Below, one piece after another: positions 45,289 to 57,797 of a stretch of 64,000 nucleotides of DNA. The notes below the pieces were generated by a model. The model was given only the letters and a program-made list of their open reading frames with translations. It searched no databases and was not told the origin of the DNA. Positions within the stretch are counted from its first letter, which is position 1. Each line of letters opens with the position of its first letter. Source of the DNA: Rahnella sikkimica (GTDB lineage: Bacteria; Pseudomonadota; Gammaproteobacteria; Enterobacterales; Enterobacteriaceae); assembly GCF_002951615.1 (NCBI RefSeq), contig NZ_CP019063.1, positions 186,001 to 250,000 of the forward strand, in the 5' to 3' direction. The position numbers and the translations under genes were made by a program.

Positions 45289-46026
45289 ATGCGACCGATG
45301 ATCTTATTTAATCAGGTCAATAAATGGTATGGCGAATACCAGGCGCTGACCGATCTGAGTGCAGAAGTTCGAAGCGGTGAAGTGGTGGTGGTGTGCGGGC
45401 CGTCCGGTTCGGGCAAATCAACGCTGATCCGCACCGTCAACCGGCTGGAGCCGATCGAAGAAGGCCAGATTTTGTTTGATGGCATGGACATTCACGGCAC
45501 CAGCACGCGCCTGAACCAGTTGCGCACGCGCATCGGGTTTGTGTTCCAGAACTTCAACCTTTTCCCGCACGTTTCAGTGCTGGAAAACATCATGATGTCG
45601 CCGGTGAAAGTGCTCGGCGTGAAGCGTCAGGACGCGCGTCAGCACGCGGGCGAACTGCTGGAACGCGTCGGGTTGTCGCACAAAGCCAATGCCTATCCGG
45701 CGCAGCTTTCCGGCGGACAACAGCAGCGCGTCGCCATTGCGCGTGCGTTAGCCATGAAGCCGCCGGTGATGTTGTTTGATGAACCGACGTCAGCGCTGGA
45801 TCCGGAAATGGTCGGTGAAGTGCTGAACGTGATGCGCGGTCTGGCGCGGGAAGGCATGACCATGATGTGCGTGACGCACGAAATGAATTTTGCCCGCGAA
45901 GTGGCGGACACGATCTGGTTTATGGATCAGGGGAAAATTCTGGAGAAATCCACGCCGGAGAACTTCTTCACGCGCCCGCAGCACGCCCGTGCGCAGAAGT
46001 TTTTGAGCGATTTGCATCACAACTGA
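45289..46026 (+). CDS. Amino-acid ABC transporter ATPase (pxp locus)
   Basis: A 245-residue GlnQ-type ATPase with [17 protein letters not shown] and [17 protein letters not shown] is six bases before the ATG. It completes the importer with the two preceding permeases. It is the last gene of the LysR-side transcript, closed by a 13-bp hairpin. Confidence 0.88.
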   Translation: MRPMILFNQVNKWYGEYQALTDLSAEVRSGEVVVVCGPSGSGKSTLIRTVNRLEPIEEGQILFDGMDIHGTSTRLNQLRTRIGFVFQNFNLFPHVSVLENIMMSPVKVLGVKRQDARQHAGELLERVGLSHKANAYPAQLSGGQQQRVAIARALAMKPPVMLFDEPTSALDPEMVGEVLNVMRGLAREGMTMMCVTHEMNFAREVADTIWFMDQGKILEKSTPENFFTRPQHARAQKFLSDLHHN

Positions 46027-46032
46027 CGGGCT

Positions 46033-46072
46033 GGTCTTGCGCCTTTGCGGTAAAACGCCAAGGCGCAAGACC
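46033..46072. terminator. Long perfect hairpin after the pxp locus
   Basis: GGTCTTGCGCCTT and AAGGCGCAAGACC form a 13-bp perfect stem with a 14-base loop, followed on the plus strand by CCGCTTTA. It probably ends the importer transcript and the convergent GGDEF gene. Confidence 0.7.
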
Positions 46073-46077
46073 CCGCT

Positions 46078-47094
46078 TTATGAGGTTTTGGTTCTTCGCT
46101 GTTTCTTATCCAGATACATCGCCTGGTCGGCTTCATGCAGCGCCTGATCCGGATTCACCAGCGCAGGATTAATCGCGATAGCGCCGATACTCGGCCCCGC
46201 GTAATCCAGCGTACAGGAATGCAGTTTGTACTGGCCGGTCAGTAAATTGCGCAGACGGGTTTTAAACGCCTCCGCCGCAAGCTGCGCGTCGTCAAAGCCG
46301 GATGGCCCTTCTCCGGCCACGATAAATTCGTCACCGCCCACTCGTCCGAGAATTTCCCCTTCCGCCGCGCCCGCTTTCAGCCTTTGCCCGATGGCATACA
46401 GAAAATCATCGCCCGTTTCATGCCCGTAAACATCATTGATCTGTTTGAAATCATCTAAATCGGCAAAGGCCACCAGAACATAATTCGCCTTGTCAGCGGC
46501 ACGATCGAAAAGCGCTGGCAACGTTTCAAACACCGCGCGGCGGTTGGGTAATTCGGTGAGTTCATCGGTCAGGCTGACGGCGGTCAGCGCGGCATTCGCC
46601 TCTTGCAGCTTTTTCAGCAGTTGTTCGTTCTGAATCTGCTGGGCGATCAGTTGCGCGAAAAGCTGCAACACCTGTTCGCTGCGCTCGGACAGCTCGCGGT
46701 TTTCGGAACTGGCGGCGCACAGCGTGCCGTACAGCGAACCGTCCACCAGCGTCACCGGCGTGCTCACGTAAGTCATGATCCCCAGCGCTTTTGCCGCCTC
46801 GGAATCGCCCCAGATACTGGCGACATCGCAGGTATAACGGCGGCCTTCGTCGAGCGCGCGCTTGCACAGCGTATCGCCCCAAGGAACGGAAAGCCCTTCG
46901 GGAATTTGCATACTTTTCGTGTTGCGGGAGAACAGAATGTGCTGGAAGTCGCCTTCCGGTTCAATGCGGGTGAGATACGTCGATTCCATATTGGTCACCA
47001 GCTCAAGCATTTCGAGCAGTTGTCGAACGAGTCCTTCAAGCGTGTATTCAGATTCTAACGCACTCGAAATGCGCTCAATAAGATTGTCAGACAT
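46078..47094 (-). CDS. GAF-GGDEF diguanylate cyclase
   Basis: A 338-residue soluble protein: an N-terminal GAF sensor (about 20-150, SVPWGDTLCKRALDEGRRYT) followed by a GGDEF catalytic domain (LTDELTELPNRRAVFE, then GRVGGDEFIVAGEG near residue 253). It should make cyclic di-GMP from GTP. The inhibitory RxxD site just before the active site is not seen, so product inhibition may be missing. With the HD-GYP protein at 4.9 kb, it gives this window one maker and one breaker of cyclic di-GMP. Confidence 0.87.
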   Translation of the reverse strand: MSDNLIERISSALESEYTLEGLVRQLLEMLELVTNMESTYLTRIEPEGDFQHILFSRNTKSMQIPEGLSVPWGDTLCKRALDEGRRYTCDVASIWGDSEAAKALGIMTYVSTPVTLVDGSLYGTLCAASSENRELSERSEQVLQLFAQLIAQQIQNEQLLKKLQEANAALTAVSLTDELTELPNRRAVFETLPALFDRAADKANYVLVAFADLDDFKQINDVYGHETGDDFLYAIGQRLKAGAAEGEILGRVGGDEFIVAGEGPSGFDDAQLAAEAFKTRLRNLLTGQYKLHSCTLDYAGPSIGAIAINPALVNPDQALHEADQAMYLDKKQRRTKTS

Positions 47095-47224
47095 GACTCA
47101 GAATAAACCTTTCTTTTAATAATTGGCTTTGCTGGCGGGTGCCCCGGATCCGCGCATTTTAACATAGTTCCTGATGAAGTAATCCCCCTGCCACGGCGGC
47201 CATTGCCCGGCCGGTTTTAGGCAT

Positions 47225-47249
47225 AAAAAACCGCTCCAGAGAGCGGTTT
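47225..47249 (-). terminator. Terminator of the alpha/beta-hydrolase gene
   Basis: On the minus strand, AAACCGCTC/GAGCGGTTT with a four-base loop is followed by TTTTTTA, 22 bases after the hydrolase stop. Confidence 0.85.
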
Positions 47250-47270
47250 GCTGTGTAATACCCGATAGTT

Positions 47271-48299
47271 TTACTTCAGGTTCTCTTTAAAGAAAGAGGT
47301 CAGTTTGGCAAACGGGATCAGATCGGTACGGTCGTAGAGATCAACGTGACCGGCACCGGGAACGATGTAGAGCTCTTTCGGCTGGCCCGCACGTTTGTAG
47401 GCGTCTTCACTGAATTCCTTGGAGTGCGCCTGGTCGCCGGTGATGAACAGCATCGGGCGCGGTGAAATCGTTTCGATATCGTTGAACGGATAGAAATTCA
47501 TGAATTTCACGTTGCTGGTCAGCGTCGGGTGCGTGGTCAGCGCTGAGGTTGTTCCTTTTGGCGTAAACTCGCCGCGCGGCGTGCGGTAAAAATCATAAAA
47601 CTCTTTGGCAATTGGCGGGGAGTTTTCGTCAATTTTATCCGGCGTGCCGCTGGTGTACTGGGTTGCGCCACCGGTGAATTCGGTATAACGCTGTTCGGCG
47701 GCGTCGGCGATGATCTGCTTACGCTGCGCCAGCGTTAACGAATTATTCAGCGCGTGACGGTTGGCGGAACCCATGTCGTACATGCTCACCGTCGCAATCG
47801 CTTTCATGCGCGGATCGATTTTGGCCGCGCTGATCACAAAGCTGCCGCTGCCGCAAATCCCCAATACGCCGATGCGGTTTCTGTCGATAAACGGACGTGT
47901 CCCGAGGTAATCCACGGCGGCACTGAAATCTTCCGCATAGATATCCGGCGCAACGGCGTTACGCGGTTTGCCTTCGCTTTCACCCCAGAAAGAGATATCA
48001 ATCGCCAGCGTGACAAAACCCTGCTCGGCCAGTTTCTGCGCGTACAGATTCGAGCTTTGCTCTTTCACCGCGCCCATCGGATGACCGATAACAATCGCCG
48101 GATTTTTAGCGTTCTGATCCATGCCTTTGGGCATAAACAGGTTGCCGGTGACGTTCATCTGATACTGATTTTTAAACGTCACTTTTTGCTGGGTGACATT
48201 GTCACTTTTATAAAAATTATCCGCACCTTTTGACATGTCCGCAGCGGTTGCCGCGAACGAGCTGATGAACAGCCCCAGTAACATAGACAGCATTCTCAT
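47271..48299 (-). CDS. Secreted alpha/beta hydrolase (DLH/YcjY-like)
   Basis: A 342-residue protein with a signal peptide (MLSMLLGLFISSFAATAAD) and an alpha/beta-hydrolase fold. The nucleophile elbow reads GICGSGS, so a cysteine holds the place normally taken by serine, as in dienelactone hydrolases. PGAGHVDLYDR near the end carries the catalytic histidine, and LFITGDQAHS likely the acid. I start at ATG 48299, seven bases after AAGGA. It lies 77 bases after an MFS exporter gene on the same strand. Substrate unknown. Confidence 0.78.
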   Translation of the reverse strand: MRMLSMLLGLFISSFAATAADMSKGADNFYKSDNVTQQKVTFKNQYQMNVTGNLFMPKGMDQNAKNPAIVIGHPMGAVKEQSSNLYAQKLAEQGFVTLAIDISFWGESEGKPRNAVAPDIYAEDFSAAVDYLGTRPFIDRNRIGVLGICGSGSFVISAAKIDPRMKAIATVSMYDMGSANRHALNNSLTLAQRKQIIADAAEQRYTEFTGGATQYTSGTPDKIDENSPPIAKEFYDFYRTPRGEFTPKGTTSALTTHPTLTSNVKFMNFYPFNDIETISPRPMLFITGDQAHSKEFSEDAYKRAGQPKELYIVPGAGHVDLYDRTDLIPFAKLTSFFKENLK

Positions 48300-48376
48300 A
48301 GCGATATCCTTGATGGAGAGTGGCAAAAACAGGCGGCAGTTCGCCCGGTGAATCAGTGAATTACGTTTGTTGTGCG

Positions 48377-49570
48377 TTACGCCGCGTTATCCCGGCGGGA
48401 TGTCACCCATGCCAGGCAGGAAGCCAGCGCCAGCAGTGCGGCGCTGAGGGCAAAAGTGCTTTGCCAGCCGGTGTGGTCAAACGCCAGGCCGCCGGTGGTG
48501 GAGCCCAGCGCGATGCTGAGTTGCACGACGGCAACCATCAGCCCGCCCCCGGCTTCCGCGTTGTCGGGGAAGGTCTTCGCCACCCACGACCACCAGCCAA
48601 CGGGTGCCGCCGTGGCCACCAGGCCCCAGAGGCCCAGTAAGGTGAATACGAGCCAGAGAACATGGCCGGAGAGCATCAGCGTTACAGCTATCACGGCCAT
48701 CATCAGCGGGATCGCGATGAGCGTTAGGTAGAAGTTTTTCTTCAGGAACGTGCCGATCAGCAGCGTCCCGATAAACCCGGAAACACCGAGCGTCAGCAGA
48801 ATGAGAGACAAGGTTTCCACGTTGACGCGCGTGACCGTTTCAAGAAACGGGCGCAAATATGTGAACAGCGCAAACTGCCCCATGAAGAAAACACCGCAGG
48901 CCACCAGCCCTGTTGCCGCAAGCGGATTTTTCAACAACCGGAAGAGGTTTCCCGTGCCTTTTTCACGAACGCCAGGAGCCATCGACGGCAGGCTGATCAT
49001 CTGCCAGATAAAGGCGACGAGCGCGACCGGCACGAGGCAAAAGAATGCGCCACGCCAGCCCATCACGGAGCCGAGATAACTGCCCAGCGGTGCAGCCACC
49101 ACCGTCGCCAGCGCATTGCCGCCGTTGAAAATCGCCAGGGCGCGCGGCACTTTCTCCAGCGGCACCATCCGGATGGCCAGCGCGGCGGACATCGACCAGA
49201 ATCCGCCGATCACCACGCCAATCAGTGCGCGGCCCGCCATGTACGTCAGATAGTTGGGCGCAAAAGCAATCACCGCACCGGAAAACGCCATCAGCAGCGT
49301 CAGTCCTAAAAGCAGATGTTTGCGGTTGATATTCCCCGCCAGTCGCGGCAGCAGCAAACTGGTGATCACGGCCAGCGCGCCGGAGATGGCGATCCCCTGC
49401 CCGGCCAGCCCTTCGCTGACGCCCAGATCCTGTGAAACCGGTGACAGCAGGCTGACGGGCATAAACTCCGACGCCACCAGCGCAAAGGCGCACATCGTTA
49501 TCGCCCAGATGCCGTTCCAGTGCGCCACGGGCTGCCGGTTCGCTACAGGGTTCTCAATGATTGTCGTCAC
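48377..49570 (-). CDS. MFS transporter (DHA1/AraJ-like)
   Basis: A 397-residue inner-membrane drug:H+ antiporter-type exporter with 12 helices. Features are ALVASEFMPVSLLSPVSQDL in the first helix region and the motif AGRALIGVVIGGFWSM in helix 4. Its gene is divergent from a LysR regulator (246-bp shared region) and is followed by the secreted hydrolase, so the three probably form one regulated unit. Confidence 0.8.
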   Translation of the reverse strand: MTTIIENPVANRQPVAHWNGIWAITMCAFALVASEFMPVSLLSPVSQDLGVSEGLAGQGIAISGALAVITSLLLPRLAGNINRKHLLLGLTLLMAFSGAVIAFAPNYLTYMAGRALIGVVIGGFWSMSAALAIRMVPLEKVPRALAIFNGGNALATVVAAPLGSYLGSVMGWRGAFFCLVPVALVAFIWQMISLPSMAPGVREKGTGNLFRLLKNPLAATGLVACGVFFMGQFALFTYLRPFLETVTRVNVETLSLILLTLGVSGFIGTLLIGTFLKKNFYLTLIAIPLMMAVIAVTLMLSGHVLWLVFTLLGLWGLVATAAPVGWWSWVAKTFPDNAEAGGGLMVAVVQLSIALGSTTGGLAFDHTGWQSTFALSAALLALASCLAWVTSRRDNAA

Positions 49571-49816
49571 GCATTACCCTTTTTAATTTTTTGCAGGATG
49601 AATTTTTGGCAAGCCGGGACCGGTCTTTATTCACGGGAATAAAAACTGATAAAACATCACGTTAACCGGAGAATGCAGCAGAAAAATAATCCGCTGATTT
49701 TGTGTTTTGGCTTGCCTGAAATTCTACACGGCAGGTATATTCTGACTAGGTAATGAATCCTTAATAGGCTTATAAGCCCTGCTTATAAATAGTATGACCA
49801 AGAGGCGGAATGTTCG

Positions 49817-50707
49817 ATGAAACGTAATCTTAATGACCTGATGGCATTTGTGACCGTGGCCCGCGAAGGCAGTTTCACCCGTGCGGCGGCGCAACTGGGT
49901 ATCACGCAGCCGGCATTAAGCCAGACCATTACAGCGCTGGAAAATCGTATGGATATCCGCTTACTGACGCGCACCACGCGAAACGTGTCGCCGACGGCGG
50001 CGGGCGAGCGTTTATTGCTGGCAATTGGCAGCCGTTTTGATGAAATTGAGGCGGAGCTGGACATGCTGACGGAAATGCGCGAAAAACCTGCCGGGACGGT
50101 GCGCATCACCTGTGGCCCGAATATTCTCAGCGCGCTTTTGTTGCCGAAACTCGCACCGGTATTGCGAAAATACCCGGATGTCCGGCTGGAGTTTGATGCC
50201 AACCACGGGTTCCGCAATATCGTCGCTGACCGGTTTGATGCGGGCGTGCGTCTGGGCGATACGATTGATAAAGACATGATCGCCATGCCGATTACCGGGC
50301 CACTGCGTATGGCCGCCGTCGCCTCACCCGAGTATTTCGACCAGCATCCCAGGCCCGAAACGCCCCACGATTTGCTGCATCACAACTGCATGAATATGCG
50401 TCAGGCCACATCCGGCGGGCTTTACGTGTGGGAATTCGATAATGACGACGGGCCGGTCAACGTGCGGGTGAACGGACAACTGACGTTTAATACTTCCGCG
50501 CACATGGTGGAAGCCGCGCTGACCGGGCTGGGGATCGCCTTTTTGCCGGAGGAAGAATTCGAACCGCATATTGATGAAGGGCGTCTGATCCGCGTTCTGG
50601 AGACCTGGTGTTTACCGTTTCAGGGCTATTACCTTTACTACCCGAGCCGGAAACAGCATTCCCCGGCGTTTTCACTGGTGATGGACGCGCTGAAACTGGG
50701 CGGCTGA
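49817..50707 (+). CDS. LysR-family regulator divergent from the MFS gene
   Basis: A 296-residue LysR protein of the DsdC/CrgA-like branch (MKRNLNDLMAFVTVAREGSF; recognition region LGITQPALSQTITALE; effector domain ending PSRKQHSPAFSLVMDALKL). It is likely to control the MFS exporter and hydrolase on the opposite strand. The effector is unknown. Confidence 0.85.
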   Translation: MKRNLNDLMAFVTVAREGSFTRAAAQLGITQPALSQTITALENRMDIRLLTRTTRNVSPTAAGERLLLAIGSRFDEIEAELDMLTEMREKPAGTVRITCGPNILSALLLPKLAPVLRKYPDVRLEFDANHGFRNIVADRFDAGVRLGDTIDKDMIAMPITGPLRMAAVASPEYFDQHPRPETPHDLLHHNCMNMRQATSGGLYVWEFDNDDGPVNVRVNGQLTFNTSAHMVEAALTGLGIAFLPEEEFEPHIDEGRLIRVLETWCLPFQGYYLYYPSRKQHSPAFSLVMDALKLGG

Positions 50708-50716
50708 TCATGAAGA

Positions 50717-50744
50717 AAAGGTGGCCGAACACGCGGTCACCTTT
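50717..50744. terminator. Bidirectional terminator between LysR and the 107-residue gene
   Basis: AAAGGTG-gCCG and CGGt-CACCTTT form an 11-bp stem with one mismatch. A and T runs on either side let it serve both convergent genes. Confidence 0.7.
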
Positions 50745-50780
50745 CCCGTTAAAAGACACTGCACGCGATGATTAAACGCG

Positions 50781-51104
50781 TCACTGCACCTGGTCGTTTG
50801 CCACCAGCTTATTCATGTTTTCCAGAAGATTTGTCATCATTCCGAAGGCCATGTTGACACTGTTAATGCTGTAAAAAAGGACAATGTCATTTCGCATCAG
50901 ATAGTGTTCGAAGGAGGGTTCGGCCAATATCTTTTGCGCTTCCTGACTGCGCTGACTGAAATGCCGGCAATTATTGAGATACAGATCCAGCGAGTGATAT
51001 TCCCCCACCGCCAGCTGATTCACCAGCGCAATCATTTGCTCAAAAATGTCGATCAGAGCCTTATGTTTTATCAGATGCTCAGCCGGTTCTTGCGTAAGGT
51101 CCAT
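50781..51104 (-). CDS. Hypothetical helical protein, 107 residues, next to a chemoreceptor
   Basis: I do not recognise this family. It is all-helical in look, with no signal peptide (LIKHKALIDIFEQMIALVNQ, FSQRSQEAQKILAEPSFEHY, NMAFGMMTNLLENMNKLV), as in small four-helix or coiled-coil proteins. It lies 58 bases after the chemoreceptor gene, on the same strand, so it may be co-transcribed and take part in the same signalling. Confidence 0.6.
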   Translation of the reverse strand: MDLTQEPAEHLIKHKALIDIFEQMIALVNQLAVGEYHSLDLYLNNCRHFSQRSQEAQKILAEPSFEHYLMRNDIVLFYSINSVNMAFGMMTNLLENMNKLVANDQVQ

Positions 51105-51162
51105 CGGGATCCTCCCTCGTTAATGGCGGGTTCGCTTTGGGTCTGCCCGTTTTTACGCGGCA

Positions 51163-52815
51163 TTAAAAGCTTTCCCAGTTCGGGCCATCAGTGACAGATT
51201 TCAATGCTTTCGTTTCACCGTTCAGGCGTGGGATCTGCGCCTGCGGGGACTGCGCCGGAGAACGCGGCGCGGAGCCTTTGACTCTGAATTCACCCACCAG
51301 CTGCGCCAGACTGTTGGCCTGTTCCTGTAAAGATCGCGAAGCCGCGGAGGCTTCTTCAACCAGCGCGGCGTTTTGCTGCGTCACGTCATCCATCTGGTTA
51401 ACGGCCTGATGCACCTGTGAAATCCCCTGGCTTTGCTCGAGCGCGGCGGCCGCAATTTCGTTCACCAAATCCGTAACCTGCCGGATGGTAGTGCTCATAT
51501 TGTTCATGTTTTCCCCGACATCCCCCGCCTGATCGGCACCCGCTTCTATCTGATTATAGGAAATATCGAGCAGTTCTTTTATTTCCCGCGCCGCAAGGGT
51601 GGAACGCTGCGAAAGATTTCGGACTTCTCCCGCCACGACGGCGAATCCCTTGCCGTGTTCCCCGGCGCGTGCAGCTTCAACGGCGGCGTTCAAGGCCAGA
51701 ATGTTGGTCTGGAAAGCAATGCCTTCGATCAGGGTGATAATTTCGGTCACCTTGCGCGAACTACTGCGGATATCCCCCATCGTTCCGAGCATTTTCTCCA
51801 GTGATGACGCGCTCTTTTCCGACAGCGTACTCATGTTTCCGGCCAGCTGGCTGGCCTGACGGGTGTTATCTGCGGTCTGGCGCACCGTTTCACTGAGTTG
51901 CGTCATGCTGGCAGCGGTTTCTTCAAGGGAAGCGGCCTGTTGCTCGGTGCGGGAAGAGAGATCTTCATTGCCCGCCGCGATTTGTGCCGACGCACTGCTG
52001 ACAGACTGCGACGCGGCACCCACGGACAACAAGGCGGCAGAAACGCGTTGCATGAGATGGTTAAAGGCCTGCGCCATAGTGCCGATTTCATCGAGACGGC
52101 GGGTATCCGCGCTGACGGTCAGATCGAGATTATCACTGGCATTCTTCATGATATCGCCGATGGCGAGCAGGCTTTTGCGCACCCGTAAAATCGTCGTCAG
52201 CGCCAGCAAACCGAGCAGTAAAATGGTCAGCGTCACGCCGATCCCCATGCCCCACAGGGTTTCCTGGAAAATAGTACCGTTAGTCGCCCGCAGCGCTTCG
52301 CCAATCTCAATATTCAGCGTCAGTTGTTTCTGATAGTTCGTGACCATCTGGCGGATCGCTTCCCCGATGCCCTTGTCCCCTTCGATAAGCCCCAGCGTGA
52401 CATCATCTTCATGCGAGCGCGACGCGGCTAAAAACGCAGGCAGCTGTTCTTCAACTTTACGAATATTGTCAAACGCCACATGGGTCAGCCGCTCATCCTC
52501 ATCACTCGAGATGTCGTGCTCAAGGTAGTTTTTTGTCTGAGATTTAAGGGTTTCAATCTGCTGCTGAATAAGCGCCTCAACCGGCGGCATTTTGGTGTTG
52601 TCCGTCTGGCTCTGATGTTTGTAGAGCGTCAGCGAGAGTTGATTACTCTGTTCGATAAGTTTGCTGAGGTCTTTTATTGATGGGATGGCGTTGTCCTGAA
52701 CATATTCAAACCGGGACTGAAAACCCGAAATGAGCATGATGGCGGCAATGCCCAGCGCAATGAGCGCTGCCGAAAGCAGTGTAAACGTAAGCAAAAGACG
52801 TTGGGTTATGTTCAT
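51163..52815 (-). CDS. Methyl-accepting chemotaxis protein
   Basis: A 550-residue inner-membrane chemoreceptor. TM1 is at about 7-30, a periplasmic four-helix-bundle-like sensor spans 31-185, and TM2 lies at about 190-212. HAMP follows, then the signalling helices with the hairpin tip EAARAGEHGKGFAVVAGEVR. Methylation helices contain SSRTEQQAASLEETAASM. The C-terminus is NWESF, a CheR/CheB-tethering pentapeptide, marking it as a high-abundance Tar/Tsr-type receptor. The ligand is not evident. It is monocistronic or with the 107-residue gene. Confidence 0.93.
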   Translation of the reverse strand: MNITQRLLLTFTLLSAALIALGIAAIMLISGFQSRFEYVQDNAIPSIKDLSKLIEQSNQLSLTLYKHQSQTDNTKMPPVEALIQQQIETLKSQTKNYLEHDISSDEDERLTHVAFDNIRKVEEQLPAFLAASRSHEDDVTLGLIEGDKGIGEAIRQMVTNYQKQLTLNIEIGEALRATNGTIFQETLWGMGIGVTLTILLLGLLALTTILRVRKSLLAIGDIMKNASDNLDLTVSADTRRLDEIGTMAQAFNHLMQRVSAALLSVGAASQSVSSASAQIAAGNEDLSSRTEQQAASLEETAASMTQLSETVRQTADNTRQASQLAGNMSTLSEKSASSLEKMLGTMGDIRSSSRKVTEIITLIEGIAFQTNILALNAAVEAARAGEHGKGFAVVAGEVRNLSQRSTLAAREIKELLDISYNQIEAGADQAGDVGENMNNMSTTIRQVTDLVNEIAAAALEQSQGISQVHQAVNQMDDVTQQNAALVEEASAASRSLQEQANSLAQLVGEFRVKGSAPRSPAQSPQAQIPRLNGETKALKSVTDGPNWESF

Positions 52816-53210
52816 TTTATCTCCCTGAATTGTAAGTCCTGCTCAACTAAAAATGAGGCAGGGGGTAAAAGGAGAATATCGGCAAGCCTTACCCAAACAT
52901 TAATTAAAACGATCTAATTCAATAATTTACGTTAAATCAACTGAGGTTAAATTTTCAAAATGACGTAACTCATCAAGAAAATCTGCTCATTTAACCCTTT
53001 CTGAAATTAATCATTCATCTGCAAAAAATTGCGGGTTCTCACCGGACTCAGGCTGACGTGTTGTTCGTCAGGATCCGGCATCGCTTTACAGGATTGGGTT
53101 AGATTACGATCGCAGGAGACGCTTCGATTTCGTTCTAAAGAAAAAGCGCAAAATCCGGTCTGAAGGAAAGACTGAAAGATCCATAAGAAAAGTAAATGTA
53201 TTGTTAAACA
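52816..53210. other. Gene-free region before the chemoreceptor
   Basis: About 400 bases between the chemoreceptor start and the end of the bgl operon. I see no protein-like frame. The right part (53040-53150) is AT-poor and the left part is AT-rich and presumably carries the promoter of the chemoreceptor. A sigma-28-type promoter could be expected here but I could not place one with confidence. Confidence 0.4.
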
Positions 53211-53240
53211 AATGAGTCTGGATGTAATGCCAGACTCATT
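53211..53240 (-). terminator. Terminator-like hairpin after the bgl operon
   Basis: AATGAGTCTGG and CCAGACTCATT form an 11-bp perfect stem with an 8-base loop. On the minus strand it is followed by TTGTTT, 49 bases after the antiterminator stop. Confidence 0.65.
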
Positions 53241-53288
53241 GACAGAAAATTGAACGTTTTATGGAGGAATAAACGAAGGCAAAACCGC

Positions 53289-54140
53289 TCACTCGTCCTG
53301 ATCGGTAATGCGCGTCAGATGGATGACCAGGTACAGCAGTTCATCATTGGACATCTCCATTTCCAGCAGGTTTTTGATGTAATCGCGGATGAGCAAGGCG
53401 CAGCGGTAAACGTGCGGATACTCCCGGATCACCTGCGAAAAAATGAAGTCATCTTTTGACACCACCTGCTGTTTTTCTACCATCCGCTGGATGAAGAACT
53501 GCATGTGAACCAGAAAACGCGCGTAGTTCAGGGATTCCGTATTGATGGTGATGCGAAAGTGATACTGGATGATATTGAAAATATCCTTCAGCATTTTCAC
53601 CGCCAGCAGCGTGTGTTCCATGTTCTGCACATCGGTCTGACCGTTAACCAGATGAAACGCAATATTGCCCGCTTCTTCTTCAGGAAGCTGGATCTGCAAA
53701 CGCTGGTTGATGTACGCCAGAGCCTGCACCGCCACGGCGAATTCCTGCGGATAAAAGCGTTTCACTTCGAACAGCAGCCGGTTCTGAATGCTGATGCCTT
53801 TGTGATAACGCTCAATCGCAAAACTGATGTGATCGACCAGCGTGAAAAAAATCTGCTCGTTGATCCGCCCTTTCAGCCCGGCACTGGCCAGGCTGAGGAT
53901 CATCTGCACAATCTCAAGATGCACTTCCGGCGTGTCTTCGATCAGCCGCAGGTATTCACGGCCTTTCTGGTTATTTTGTACGGCATAGATTTTCTCAATG
54001 CTGGCCGGGTCGAGAACGTCACCCAGTTTGCTGCCAAAGCCAATACCTTTGCCCATGACGATAACTTCGTGGTTATCGTCATCCGTTGATAGCACCAGGC
54101 TATTATTGAGGACTTTAATGACCTTCATCTTCTCAGCCAT
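53289..54140 (-). CDS. BglG/LicT-family transcriptional antiterminator
   Basis: A 283-residue RNA-binding regulator: an N-terminal CAT domain (MKVIKVLNNSLVLSTDDDNH, MGKGIGFGSKLGD) that binds RAT RNA, then PRD1 and PRD2 with phosphorylation histidines in DHISFAIERYHKG and LVIHLTRI. PTS-dependent phosphorylation would switch it off without substrate. Unlike E. coli bglGFB, where bglG is first, it is the last gene of the operon and so lies downstream of the terminator it is expected to open. Confidence 0.9.
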   Translation of the reverse strand: MAEKMKVIKVLNNSLVLSTDDDNHEVIVMGKGIGFGSKLGDVLDPASIEKIYAVQNNQKGREYLRLIEDTPEVHLEIVQMILSLASAGLKGRINEQIFFTLVDHISFAIERYHKGISIQNRLLFEVKRFYPQEFAVAVQALAYINQRLQIQLPEEEAGNIAFHLVNGQTDVQNMEHTLLAVKMLKDIFNIIQYHFRITINTESLNYARFLVHMQFFIQRMVEKQQVVSKDDFIFSQVIREYPHVYRCALLIRDYIKNLLEMEMSNDELLYLVIHLTRITDQDE

Positions 54141-54149
54141 ACACCTTTT

Positions 54150-57430
<3,281 letters not shown>

Positions 57431-57454
57431 TGGTTTTCCCCGGTGAAAAATAGC

Positions 57455-57518
57455 AAAAAAAAAGACCAAAATGAAAATGCACCTCCCCTGAAGAGAAGTG
57501 CATTCTTATTTTGGTCTT
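57455..57518 (-). terminator. Leader terminator of the bgl operon
   Basis: On the minus strand AAGACCAAAAT (57518-57508) pairs with ATTTTGGTCTT (57472-57462), with an inner AATGCAC/GTGCATT stem, and is followed by nine U. It lies 25 bases before the EIIBCA start and would block transcription unless antitermination occurs. Confidence 0.9.
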
Positions 57519-57538
57519 GCCTGCCTGAGCAGTAACAC
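57509..57538 (-). promoter_or_regulatory. RAT (ribonucleic antiterminator) site
   Basis: On the minus strand the segment from 57538 down to 57509 has GTGTTACTGCT and GGCAGGCAAGACC, matching the conserved BglG/LicT RAT pattern (GGATTGTTACTG then GCAGGCAAAACC). It overlaps the 5' arm of the terminator, so binding of the antiterminator would prevent the terminator from folding. Confidence 0.9.
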
Positions 57539-57694
57539 GCCTCAATAAAAATGCGTCGCAACCGGTCGTAACCCGTTGCCAGCGGAGTATCGCCACAGGC
57601 CGGTGCCTGCGGCAAGCGCGGAAAATCCATTTTGGGAGAGACATCACGAATTTTTCAGCCATTACCGGGGGGATTTCTTACATCACTCTTTGAT

Positions 57695-57708
57695 GTCTAG
57701 TTTTGGAC
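57695..57708. promoter_or_regulatory. GTCYA-N4-TGGAC element upstream of the IprA-like gene
   Basis: GTCTAGTTTTGGAC has the same arms and spacing as the two elements before the autotransporters (58628 and 61137). It lies 90 bases before the regulator gene, in the region shared with bglF. Confidence 0.45.
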
Positions 57709-57797
57709 GTTCCCTCTCCTTGCCTCCGGTCACGTTTGTTTGAATAATGCGCACCGATATAAAATAAACACATAATCCTTTGGGTTATTAATAAAGA

